Positions 23,961-30,533 of a stretch of DNA of 32,331 nt are shown piece after piece (within the stretch, counting starts at the first letter, position 1; every line of letters starts with the position of its first letter). The notes under the pieces are model-generated. The model saw only the letters and a list, made by a program, of their open reading frames with translations. It was not told the DNA's origin and made no database searches. The position numbers and the translations under genes are program-made. Source of the DNA: a virus; the IMG/VR virus record IMGVR_UViG_3300025311_000012, positions 1 through 32,331 of that record; one strand, given 5' to 3'.

Positions 23961-24586
23961 TACGCCGGCTTCTCTGCAGACGTCTGCACAGGAAGCTCTC
24001 CATCACGCACCACGCGGTTCAGTGGAAACGCAGGACGCGGCCGCGCGGGCAGGCACTCAACAACAAAGGGCGCACGGACGCCAGCCGAAAACCGCTCGGC
24101 GGCCTCGAGCGCAACTTGCAAGCGGCGCGGCGCCGAGAGCCCACTCGATCGGAGCGCGTAGAGCGCACCATGCGCGATCTGTTTTCCGCACCCGACCGCC
24201 AGGAAACCATCCCGCGATTCACAGACCTGATAGTCGTCGTGAACCGAGTAGACGCGGCCGTTGTAGCCGAGCACGAACGTGCCGCCGCTTTCCTGCTGGT
24301 TCTTCTTCTCAGCGAAGCCGCGGGACTTCAGCAGCTCCCTTACCGCGTCAATGAAGACGGTCGCGAGATATCCTTCGTCCGTCAGCGCTGGGTCATGCGC
24401 GGGAACGACGAGCGCATGCCGGAGCAGCTGCCCCATCCGAAACGACGACGTGAAGCCGAAAATCATCGGACCGTTCCGAAACACCTTCGCGTCGGCGCGC
24501 ACCATCAGATCCCACTCTGCAACGCCTGCGCTGTCACCGGCGACCCAGACATCGCCCCCCTCGACCAGGCCGACGATACAGGTCAC
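23960..24586 (-). CDS. Proteasome beta/HslV-like Ntn hydrolase
   Basis: The 208-residue product starts at a GTG overlapping the ASCH stop (GTGA). After removal of Met the protein begins TCIVGLVEGGDVWVAGD. Counting that Thr as 1, Asp17 and Lys33 (DAKVF) fall at the catalytic positions of proteasome beta subunits and HslV. IFGFTSS matches the region near residue 45. AVGCGKQIAHGAL matches the GSG-type segment near residue 129, with Cys in place of Ser. The end (VALEAAERF, then APFVVECL) resembles HslV. No ATPase partner is coded nearby. It may be an autonomous protease or acylase acting on the host or on head proteins. C-terminal residues are VQTSAEKPA, at a repeated palindrome. Confidence 0.85.
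   Translation of the reverse strand: MTCIVGLVEGGDVWVAGDSAGVAEWDLMVRADAKVFRNGPMIFGFTSSFRMGQLLRHALVVPAHDPALTDEGYLATVFIDAVRELLKSRGFAEKKNQQESGGTFVLGYNGRVYSVHDDYQVCESRDGFLAVGCGKQIAHGALYALRSSGLSAPRRLQVALEAAERFSAGVRAPFVVECLPARPRPAFPLNRVVRDGELPVQTSAEKPA
23975..23988. repeat. Perfect palindrome TGCAGACGTCTGCA, copy 2
   Basis: This 14-base palindrome is at the very 3' end of the Ntn hydrolase gene and 15 bases before the terL start. On the coding strand GTGCAGACGTCTGCA again reads VQTSA, followed by Glu-Lys-Pro-Ala and stop. Confidence 0.95.
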
Positions 24587-25050
24587 GCGCGCACCTCCAG
24601 CGCAGCGTCAGGGAGATCCCATAGGCCAGGCTGGCCGCGATACGGGAGAGGGTGAGCAAGCGGCCGCACGTCGGCGAAGAACCAGGCGTAGCGGCCCGGC
24701 CGGTAGTTGCCGAACTCGCGCTCGTATGCGTCGACGCGATCCAGCCTCAACGCTTCATACGTCGACGACACTTCGACGAGGCGCGCCGTCGCCACCACAG
24801 CCCCAGAGGGCAGGTCGCCGATGCGCTCGATTCCCGCGCGCGTCAACGCTGTCGCGAAGGGCTCCTCGAGAGAGAGCTCCAGATACTCCACGACGTCAGC
24901 GCGGACGGCGTGCCCGTCCACGTCGCGCCACTTCGACGCGTGGATCGCGAGCGGCCCGCGATACGGTGTCGCCCAGGTCCGCGTCTCGACGCGCTTCACG
25001 CCGATCGCGACGAGCGTCGCCCACGGCTGGATGAGCGAGAGCGCTTTCAT
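24583..25050 (-). CDS. ASCH domain protein
   Basis: The 155-residue protein starts MKALSLIQPWATLVAIGVKR, the classic ASCH beginning, and continues with VETRTW, YRGPLAIHAS and the later GAVVATARLVEV. ASCH folds are PUA-like beta barrels thought to bind RNA or modified nucleic acid. Phages code many of them, with mostly unknown targets. It overlaps both neighbours (ATGA upstream, GTGA downstream), so it is translated with the Ntn hydrolase. Confidence 0.9.
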   Translation of the reverse strand: MKALSLIQPWATLVAIGVKRVETRTWATPYRGPLAIHASKWRDVDGHAVRADVVEYLELSLEEPFATALTRAGIERIGDLPSGAVVATARLVEVSSTYEALRLDRVDAYEREFGNYRPGRYAWFFADVRPLAHPLPYRGQPGLWDLPDAALEVRA

Positions 25051-25397
25051 TCCGCGCCCCGCTCCACAGTCGCGCGCACCGCGGCGTCGAATTCAACCGC
25101 CGAAAGTTCCGCCTTCAACGGACCGTCAATCACCCAGCCTGTGAGCTCGCGGACCCGTTCGCGCGCCGCCTGCACGCGCGACCACGATCGCGACCAGCTC
25201 GCCGCCTGGAGCTCGCGCAGCGCGTCGAGTAAATCGCCCGACGGTGTGGCGACCACTTCGTAGATAAACCCGTCCTTTTGCACGTCGCATCCCACCGTGA
25301 CGAACCCAAAAACAGGCCCTCGTCTCAAGGGAGGCGCCGGAGGAGGATCTGGACGCCGTTGATCTATTGGACAGGGTCGAGGCACTTTCGCGCTCAC
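25047..25397 (-). CDS. Small protein carrying a copy of the terminase nuclease-motif segment
   Basis: The start is GTG at 25397, overlapping the upstream stop. The 116-residue product has a Pro/Arg-rich N-terminus, then VTVGCDVQKDGFIYEVV (residues 33-49). This segment closely matches ITAGVDVQKDRVVYEVV of this phage's own terminase large subunit. The rest is helical (LLDALRELQAASWSRSWSRV) with no further terminase similarity that I can see. It may be a rearrangement remnant of a terminase gene that became a new protein. Function unknown. Confidence 0.65.
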   Translation of the reverse strand: MSAKVPRPCPIDQRRPDPPPAPPLRRGPVFGFVTVGCDVQKDGFIYEVVATPSGDLLDALRELQAASWSRSWSRVQAARERVRELTGWVIDGPLKAELSAVEFDAAVRATVERGAE

Positions 25398-25633
25398 GAT
25401 TTCACCGCCTGCCGTTTCGACGCGCGCGACATCGCCTTAATCTCACGGATCGCCGAACGCAGCAACGCCACCGCCTTCTCGCGCGCCTGGCGCGCGGCCT
25501 TCAGCTCGGCGCCGAGCCCCGCGATCGTGTCGTCCAGGCGCGTCACCGACCGCTCGAGCCTGCGCAAGCTGGTGATGTATTCCGCCGGCGTCTGCGCCTC
25601 GCCGGTGAGCTCATTGATCAGTTCCTCAGCCAT
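25394..25633 (-). CDS. Small coiled-coil protein
   Basis: The 79-residue protein has a GAGGA site seven bases before its ATG. It is almost entirely helical with heptads (YITSLRRLERSVTRLDDTIA, LGAELKAARQAREKAVALL) and a basic end. It lies 16 bases after terS and overlaps the next gene by four bases. It could assist terminase or be an adaptor; no family recognised. Confidence 0.7.
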   Translation of the reverse strand: MAEELINELTGEAQTPAEYITSLRRLERSVTRLDDTIAGLGAELKAARQAREKAVALLRSAIREIKAMSRASKRQAVKS

Positions 25634-25649
25634 TCACCGTCCTCAACTT

Positions 25650-26303
25650 TCAAGCAGTCGCCGTCTCGAGCGGCGGCACGTCGAGCGTCACCGCGGTCGA
25701 TTCCAGAGCTTCACGCAGCGCAGCGTCGAGGCGGGCGAACACGCGCGACGCGTCACTTTCCGCGGCGAGCTCCGCCGAGATGCGCGCCGGCACGTTGAAG
25801 ATCGACTCGCGAAGCACCCGCGCGAATTCAAACGCTTCGCGCGAGGCCTCGGTCACGTCGATGAGCAGTTCCTCACGCTGGTCGTTTTCGAGCCGCAGCT
25901 TGCGCGCGCGTTCCTTCATCGCGGCGATCTGCGCATTGACGAGCGAAGGCGGCGCATCCAGGGGCACCATGTCAGGCTGCGCGCTTTCACCCGGGGTCAC
26001 GCTGGGCTCGTCGCTGTCGTCGCGCCCGCCGGCGCCGGCCGCTGGTGTCGGCGCGGCCACCGGCGCCGACGAGCTCGACGACGAGCGCCGCGGCAGGGGA
26101 GCGCGGAGCGACCGGCCGCTCTTCTCCCACTCCATGACGGCCATGCTCAGGTCCAGCACTACAGGCGCCCCGGAGCCATCCCGTCCGACCGAGAGATGGC
26201 TGAAGACACCGGCCGTTTTCGCCTTCCTGACAGCCTTCTCGCTCACACCGATCAGGCGCGCGAGCTGGCGAAACGACGCGGTGTCTTGGGCCTTGTTCGT
26301 CAT
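25650..26303 (-). CDS. Terminase small subunit, Nu1-like
   Basis: The 217-residue protein begins with a winged-helix/HTH segment (FRQLARLIGVSEKAVRKAKT, residues 11-30) like lambda Nu1, which binds the cosB repeats. A Ser/Pro/Ala linker (about 70-115) leads to a helix (SLVNAQIAAMKERARKLRLE) that recalls the self-assembly part of Nu1-type proteins, then LLIDVTEASREAFEFARVLR and a C-terminal helix. Four GGTCCGCA repeats lie directly upstream of its ATG, where its binding site is expected. It is separated from terL by four genes, which is unusual. Confidence 0.8.
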   Translation of the reverse strand: MTNKAQDTASFRQLARLIGVSEKAVRKAKTAGVFSHLSVGRDGSGAPVVLDLSMAVMEWEKSGRSLRAPLPRRSSSSSSAPVAAPTPAAGAGGRDDSDEPSVTPGESAQPDMVPLDAPPSLVNAQIAAMKERARKLRLENDQREELLIDVTEASREAFEFARVLRESIFNVPARISAELAAESDASRVFARLDAALREALESTAVTLDVPPLETATA

Positions 26304-26497
26304 TCGAGTGCGGACCTTGCTTCCACCTGCGGACCCCTTATGCGGACCCTGAGTGCGGACCCATGTTTCATTCTGGAACTAGCGGCTTTTCGCGGCCCGC
26401 TTACCCGCCCTGCGGAACGCGCCGGGAGAACCTAAGCCACCCACCCGCCGACCCCCACTCGCCAGTGCAATCCAGACTTCCGCACGTGACGCGGCGT
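26304..26497. other. Non-coding gap upstream of terS, candidate cos region
   Basis: This is the largest gap (194 bases) in the packaging region. It holds the four direct repeats next to terS, a decayed fifth copy TGCGGAAC at 26411-26418, and an inverted partner TTCCGCA at 26478-26484. In lambda-like phages cos lies exactly here, upstream of the small terminase gene. The nick sites themselves cannot be read from sequence alone. Confidence 0.5.
26309..26361 (-). repeat. Four direct repeats GGTCCGCA, probable small-terminase binding sites
   Basis: On the plus strand TGCGGACC occurs at 26309-26316, 26328-26335, 26341-26348 and 26354-26361, with spacings of 19, 13 and 13 bases. They abut the terS start and cover its ribosome-binding region. 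Binding could therefore both mark DNA for packaging and repress terS translation or transcription. Confidence 0.85.
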
Positions 26498-26695
26498 TCA
26501 GTTCAGCGTGACGCGCGGACACTCGCGCAGCACGCGCGAGGCCGCGAGCCGCGCCGCCTCGAGCAGCTCGGTTGCGTCCGTCGGGCGAGGGCACGTGAGC
26601 ATGCTGCACCTCACCCTGCCATCCGCGTCGACGAACAGCGACACGAAGCCACACGCCGGGCACGGCACGAGGATTCGCTGCGCTCGCTCAGACAT
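26498..26695 (-). CDS. Small zinc-ribbon protein
   Basis: The 65-residue product has CPACGFVSLFVDADGRVRC and then LTCPRP, four Cys in a zinc-ribbon arrangement, followed by a helix (ATELLEAARLAASRVLRE). Its ATG overlaps the previous stop by one base (TGATG). It is the last gene before the gap in front of terS. The function is unknown; nucleic-acid binding is likely from the fold. Confidence 0.7.
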   Translation of the reverse strand: MSERAQRILVPCPACGFVSLFVDADGRVRCSMLTCPRPTDATELLEAARLAASRVLRECPRVTLN

Positions 26696-26955
26696 CAGTC
26701 CTCATCCGGCCCGGCGGCCGCGAGCTTACGGTCCACCTCGCCGGACGCTCGGCCGCCAGGATGAGGCCGGGCCCGACGCCGGCGAGGGTCACGGGCATCA
26801 GGCCCCATGTGTCGGCACATAATCTCCAGCATCTCGCGGTCAAGCTGCGCCTTCTCAGTCAGCGAGCCGGCCGCGACACGCCGAGCAAGAGCATCGCGCA
26901 TCTCGTGGATGAACGCGCTGACCGGTGTCTCGTCGACCACAGCATTGGACTTCAT
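26695..26955 (-). CDS. Hypothetical protein downstream of the replication gene
   Basis: This 86-residue protein overlaps the stop of the replication gene by four bases (ATGA). The first 50 residues are helical (FIHEMRDALARRVAAGSLTE). The rest is Arg/Pro/Gly-rich and probably disordered, and it may be a degenerate end. No family recognised. It could be a helper of the replication protein by position. Confidence 0.55.
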   Translation of the reverse strand: MKSNAVVDETPVSAFIHEMRDALARRVAAGSLTEKAQLDREMLEIMCRHMGPDARDPRRRRARPHPGGRASGEVDRKLAAAGPDED

Positions 26956-27950
26956 GCTGTCCTCCCCACTTGCAAACGCGCGCGAACAGCGCTGACTTCC
27001 TGCTCGAGGGAGTGATTGAGCAGGCCGTCACGAATAGATTTCACGGCCGCGCGCGCACCGTCTGAAGGTCCCAGCCGCCCAAGCGGAAATTGTCGGCGCA
27101 GCATCGAGAGACAATCAGCCGCCATCGTCTCCCGCTCCTCGTCCGTGAGGGCTTGGTAGATCGCCTCGGCACGCTCTAATACCCGCGCCTCCCGCTCTTC
27201 CTGCCGAAGGCGCTCGGCCGCAAGAGCCGCCTCCTTATCGGGGTCAAACCCCGGTCCCGTAGCCAGGCGCTCGATTCGCAGAGCCCTGATCAGTGCGTGA
27301 GCCCGCTCCTTGATATGGACCAGGCAGTCGACTTCCTCCCCGCTGGCAACCAAGTTCGCGTCCCACTGCCCATACAGCACAGGCCACTCCAGCCCCGCAG
27401 CAGCCGGACCAAGTTCAGCCAAAACCACCTCGTGCTGCGCCTCGGTCACACGAAGGCGCTTTCCAGTAAACACGCGCGCGCGTCGTGAGCGTTCTGGTTT
27501 TTCAGAACGCTCTGTGGTTGTGGACGTGGACACCTGTTCAAAATGCGTTTCGTGCGGTGTTTGTAACGGTGGTTGTAACGCGTTACAAACGGCGTTCTGT
27601 TTGCGTTTCCGAAAGCGTTCAAGGCGCTCCCGCCCAACGGCGCGGTCCTTCTCGATTTGCTCCCTCGATTCATTCCAATCCAGGTAGTCGTGCACCTGGT
27701 AGCCGCCGGCAGTCTTCTCCCAGCACGGCCCTTTACCAGGCACCAGCACCGAGCAGAGCTCCTCCGCGATGGCCTCCTTATTCCTCGCCCTCACCCCGAA
27801 CGTCTGAATGGCGTGGCTTAGGATGAACCCGTTCGTCAGATTGAACTGGCAGTAGATCAAGCCACAGCCCCACATCCGCCAGGCGGAGTCAGAAAGCGCC
27901 AGCAGCTTCGCATTCCCATTTGCCCGGTCGTCGAGTCGGCCCCAAGGCAT
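26952..27950 (-). CDS. Putative phage replication initiator
   Basis: The 332-residue protein starts MPWGRLDDRANGNAKLLALS, then AWRMWGCGLIYCQFNLTNGF and YQVHDYLDWN near 84-93. This pattern belongs to phage winged-helix proteins of the DnaD-like/replisome-organiser type. A linker (about 115-160) is rich in Gln, Thr, Ser and Glu. The C-terminal half is helical and charged (AALAAERLRQEEREARVLER). The DNA that codes for the linker holds several perfect inverted repeats and is poorer in G+C, as in lambda O, whose origin lies in the gene's own linker region. No helicase gene is seen next to it. Confidence 0.65.
   Translation of the reverse strand: MPWGRLDDRANGNAKLLALSDSAWRMWGCGLIYCQFNLTNGFILSHAIQTFGVRARNKEAIAEELCSVLVPGKGPCWEKTAGGYQVHDYLDWNESREQIEKDRAVGRERLERFRKRKQNAVCNALQPPLQTPHETHFEQVSTSTTTERSEKPERSRRARVFTGKRLRVTEAQHEVVLAELGPAAAGLEWPVLYGQWDANLVASGEEVDCLVHIKERAHALIRALRIERLATGPGFDPDKEAALAAERLRQEEREARVLERAEAIYQALTDEERETMAADCLSMLRRQFPLGRLGPSDGARAAVKSIRDGLLNHSLEQEVSAVRARLQVGRTA
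27487..27600. other. Origin-like repeat cluster inside the replication gene
   Basis: The cluster has a 10-base-pair inverted repeat GAGCGTTCTG / CAGAACGCTC (27487-27512), a perfect 16-base palindrome TTGTAACGCGTTACAA (27573-27588), and another half-site TTGTAACG at 27561-27568. A further GCGTTCTG is at 27592-27599. The line 27541-27600 has 50% G+C by my count, well under the genome average. The cluster covers codons for about residues 121-155. Interpretation as a replication origin is inference. Confidence 0.55.
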
Positions 27951-28021
27951 CTACTACACCGCCGTCCGTTGTCGACCGGCAATAGCATCTCTTGTGGCCA
28001 TAATCAGATCTACTCTCGCGC
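27951..28021. other. Short intergenic gap before the replication gene
   Basis: This gap of 71 bases holds only a possible 15-codon frame from an ATG at 28001. I see no clear promoter boxes or terminator. Confidence 0.4.
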
Positions 28022-28273
28022 TCACGCGATCCGTTTCGGCATCTTCGCCGGCACGTCGATGACGTCACCGGTGGGCAGAAAATCCGTGCTCCGGAGCGCG
28101 CCGGTCGTTTTTAGGAACTCGACCTCGACCTTCGCGGAGTCCACGAGCACGCGCGCGACATCCGCGATTGCCTTCGCCCGGGTGACGTCCATCGGGTTCT
28201 CGGCGTCCTTCAACGCTTCGAGTGTTTCGAACAGGTGGTCACGCAGGTCGCCGATCTTGTTCTTCGCGGCCAT
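28022..28273 (-). CDS. Small helical phage protein, unknown function
   Basis: This 83-residue protein (MAAKNKIGDLRDHLFETLEA, then AKAIADVARVLVDSAKVEVE) is of the type common next to HNH and replication genes in phages of G+C-rich hosts. It is helical with an acidic N-terminal half and a short Pro/Lys end. It overlaps the HNH gene by 35 bases in another frame. Function unknown. Confidence 0.75.
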   Translation of the reverse strand: MAAKNKIGDLRDHLFETLEALKDAENPMDVTRAKAIADVARVLVDSAKVEVEFLKTTGALRSTDFLPTGDVIDVPAKMPKRIA

Positions 28274-28994
28274 GGGGGGTCTCCCGTCTGTGAATCTGCC
28301 GGGTCAGCGCGCCCAACGCCTGGATCGTCTCGACCAGGGCCGGCGGCAGCCTGTGAATGGAATTCCGCCGCAGCAGCTCACGGCGGCTGACGAGCTCGAG
28401 GTTCTCCAGCCGCACGTCGCCCTTGTCCCCGTTCGAGAAGGCCACGGCGTGCCCGGGCGGCACGGGCCCGTGCGCTGCTTCCCAGATCAGCACAGACTCG
28501 AGTTTCCAGTTGACGGTGTACGGCACGTTCGGGACCTCGGACACCTTCCGATAGCGATACCCATCGATGAGCCGCGTGCTGCCGATCGGCATGAGATGCT
28601 CGGCGGCCTTCCCAGATCGCTGCCCCTTCCTGAACTGCGTTTCCGCCATGCGCCCGGGCGCGTAGCCCGGCCGCCGTAGGCCCTTGTTCGCCGGCACGTG
28701 GCCCTTCGGAAACTGCGTCGCTCTCCCGGGATGCTCGTCGCCGCGGCGCCGCAGCCGGCACGCCGCGGGGCTCGCGAGATACGCCTCGCTCTTCGCCACG
28801 TGCAGCTGCCGCGCGCGCTGGTACGTGGCCGCCAGCGACCGACGTAGGCGCGCCGCGAGCGCGGCCGTGAGCGTGTCCGGGTAAAGCGCCCGCAAGCGCC
28901 GCTCATCCTCCACACTCCACAGCCGCCGACGAGTCTCGCGTCCGTATTTCGACGCGCGACGTAGGAACGGAGAAGGACCCGCAGCAGCGCTCAT
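28239..28994 (-). CDS. HNH-type endonuclease family protein
   Basis: I choose ATG 28994 (251 residues), which overlaps the previous stop (ATGA). A longer frame to 29069 is less likely. An N-terminal HTH-like part (WSVEDERRLRALYPDTLTAA) is followed by a Gly/Lys-rich middle (PKGHVPANKGLRRPGYAPGR). Then comes an HNH_3-type segment: HGPVPPGHAVAFSNGDKGD and RLENLELVSR. The usual His-His before the Asn/Asp-Gly is replaced by Ala-Phe-Ser, so catalysis is uncertain. HNH proteins of phages support cos cleavage or act as homing nucleases. Its place a few genes from terS is compatible with the first role. Confidence 0.8.
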   Translation of the reverse strand: MSAAAGPSPFLRRASKYGRETRRRLWSVEDERRLRALYPDTLTAALAARLRRSLAATYQRARQLHVAKSEAYLASPAACRLRRRGDEHPGRATQFPKGHVPANKGLRRPGYAPGRMAETQFRKGQRSGKAAEHLMPIGSTRLIDGYRYRKVSEVPNVPYTVNWKLESVLIWEAAHGPVPPGHAVAFSNGDKGDVRLENLELVSRRELLRRNSIHRLPPALVETIQALGALTRQIHRRETPHGREEQDRRPA

Positions 28995-29224
28995 TGCAAC
29001 ACCGGCCAGCCTATGCGGTCCAAGCCGGAGATCGTCACCATGATGTCGCGCAACTCCGTCGCGTGACACCTCGGGCTGCGTTTCGAGTGGTCAAGACAGA
29101 GGAGGCGGACCGTCGCGTCCATCCACACCGGGACGTCCTCCTCGCCGCGGGCGGGCAAGACGCACTCGACGCGATACAGCCCACAGAGCCCACACGAGTA
29201 ACGGACGATGATCGTCAATGTCAT
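28991..29224 (-). CDS. Small Cys-containing protein
   Basis: This 77-residue protein overlaps both neighbours by four bases. It has YSCGLCGLYRVECVLPARGE (a CxxC and a further Cys), then LLCLDHSKRSPRCHA with Cys and His residues, so it could bind zinc. The end is helical/hydrophobic (IMVTISGLDRIGWPVLQ). No family recognised. Confidence 0.65.
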   Translation of the reverse strand: MTLTIIVRYSCGLCGLYRVECVLPARGEEDVPVWMDATVRLLCLDHSKRSPRCHATELRDIMVTISGLDRIGWPVLQ

Positions 29225-30294
29225 CCACGAGCCCCAGGGAACTGCCGTACGCGCAGGTCTTCAGGCCACTCGGATGGATCGCCGCCCTTGCGATCGCGGA
29301 GATGGATGCGAACCGGCGCACCCTGGTAGTCGTCCCTGGTGCCGTCAAGGTCAGACTCGATGCGATCGTCAATCTCGTGCTGTTCTGGCCAGCACGTTCC
29401 GGATCCGTCGAAGTCACCGGTGAAGCCTGCATCATTGCGGTCGCGCACGTCGGCGCCGAGCTGCTTCACAAAACAACTGACGCCGGCCGCTTCACACTGA
29501 TCCTTAATCGACCGCACCCACGGCACCCATAACGGCCGCGCCTTCGGACCGCTTTCGCCGCCGACGATCACCAAATCGAGGCCACACAACGCGTCGTGAC
29601 GGTCGTCCTCATCCCACAGGAAAGGCTCAATATTGAGCGCCCCTAATAGCGGCTCCGCTGAGACGAATCGCACCGCCGCAGGCGTCTGGAGCAGCAGCGG
29701 AATCCGCTCGTCGGCGAAGTGCTGGTTCTCCACGCTTACGCCGAGCCAGACGTTCGGGAGCGGCCACGAAAATGCGGCCAGCGCCGCCGCAGCGCGCTGG
29801 AACCTAGAATCGACTTCGTAGCCTTTCGGAGCGTTCACGCCGATCTGCTCGCGTATCCAATCGGCGGCCTGCTCGACTCGGTCATCGACGCCCGTAAACA
29901 GGTCCTTATACGCGCGCATTCGCCCCACGCGCTTCGTGAGGATCTGGAAAACGTGTTGCGGACAGAGCGCCATCACCGCGAACACGCGGTCAATGAACTC
30001 GTCCGGTACGTCCTCGTGGAAGAGATCCGACATGGAGTTGACGAAGACCATGCGCGGCTTCTTCCAGTGGAGAGGTGAGTCGAGACGATCCTCGTGACAA
30101 CGGACGTCAGCGAACAGGCGCGCGCGGGTCTCTGTTCCGGCCGGTCCACTAGTTTCAATCTCAACAACCGGATACTGCTTCGCCCACAACCGGTCCGCGA
30201 CTCTCTCGGCGTAGCAGTGCGCACAGCCTGGCGAGACCTTGGTGCAGCCAGTCACGGGGTTCCATGACGCGTCGGTCCATTCGATGGTCGTCAT
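29221..30294 (-). CDS. DUF5131 (phage Gp37/Gp68) family protein
   Basis: The 357-residue product starts MTTIEWTDASWNPVTGCTKV and has the family's three-Cys signature, Cys17, Cys24 and Cys27 (CTKVSPGCAHCYAE). Later family segments are seen: KKPRMVFVNSMSDLFHEDVP, VFQILTKRV and LPNVWLGVSVENQHFADERI, then VGGESGPKARPL. The Cys pattern resembles a radical-SAM type iron-sulfur site, but the biochemical role of the family is not settled. It overlaps both small Cys-rich neighbours by four bases, which suggests that they work together. Confidence 0.93.
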   Translation of the reverse strand: MTTIEWTDASWNPVTGCTKVSPGCAHCYAERVADRLWAKQYPVVEIETSGPAGTETRARLFADVRCHEDRLDSPLHWKKPRMVFVNSMSDLFHEDVPDEFIDRVFAVMALCPQHVFQILTKRVGRMRAYKDLFTGVDDRVEQAADWIREQIGVNAPKGYEVDSRFQRAAAALAAFSWPLPNVWLGVSVENQHFADERIPLLLQTPAAVRFVSAEPLLGALNIEPFLWDEDDRHDALCGLDLVIVGGESGPKARPLWVPWVRSIKDQCEAAGVSCFVKQLGADVRDRNDAGFTGDFDGSGTCWPEQHEIDDRIESDLDGTRDDYQGAPVRIHLRDRKGGDPSEWPEDLRVRQFPGARG

Positions 30295-30527
30295 GGCCGG
30301 CGCTCGCAGTCATGGCGATCGTCGTGGTCGATTTCCTCGATCAACCGCCGGGCGGCGTCGTGGCGCGTACGGAGCGCGACGGGCTCACCGTCGAAGGGCA
30401 CCCGCCGATTCGCGCCGACGACCTCCGCCCAGGTAAGCGGCGCCTGGCAGTAGCGACACGTCGAGCGTCCACGCGTGTCCGCGTAGACCTCGATCGAGCG
30501 CGGGAACATCGACTGTTGCCGCGGCAT
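30291..30527 (-). CDS. Small zinc-finger-like protein
   Basis: This 78-residue protein has a basic N-terminus (MPRQQSMFPRSIEVYADTRG), then CRYCQAPLTWAEV and a strand NRRVPFDGEPV. It ends HDDRHDCERR, so Cys and His residues at both ends could hold zinc. It lies six bases after the ParB-like gene and overlaps the DUF5131 gene by four bases. Similar short proteins are frequent beside phage DNA-metabolism genes. Confidence 0.7.
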   Translation of the reverse strand: MPRQQSMFPRSIEVYADTRGRSTCRYCQAPLTWAEVVGANRRVPFDGEPVALRTRHDAARRLIEEIDHDDRHDCERRP

Positions 30528-30533
30528 GACGAC

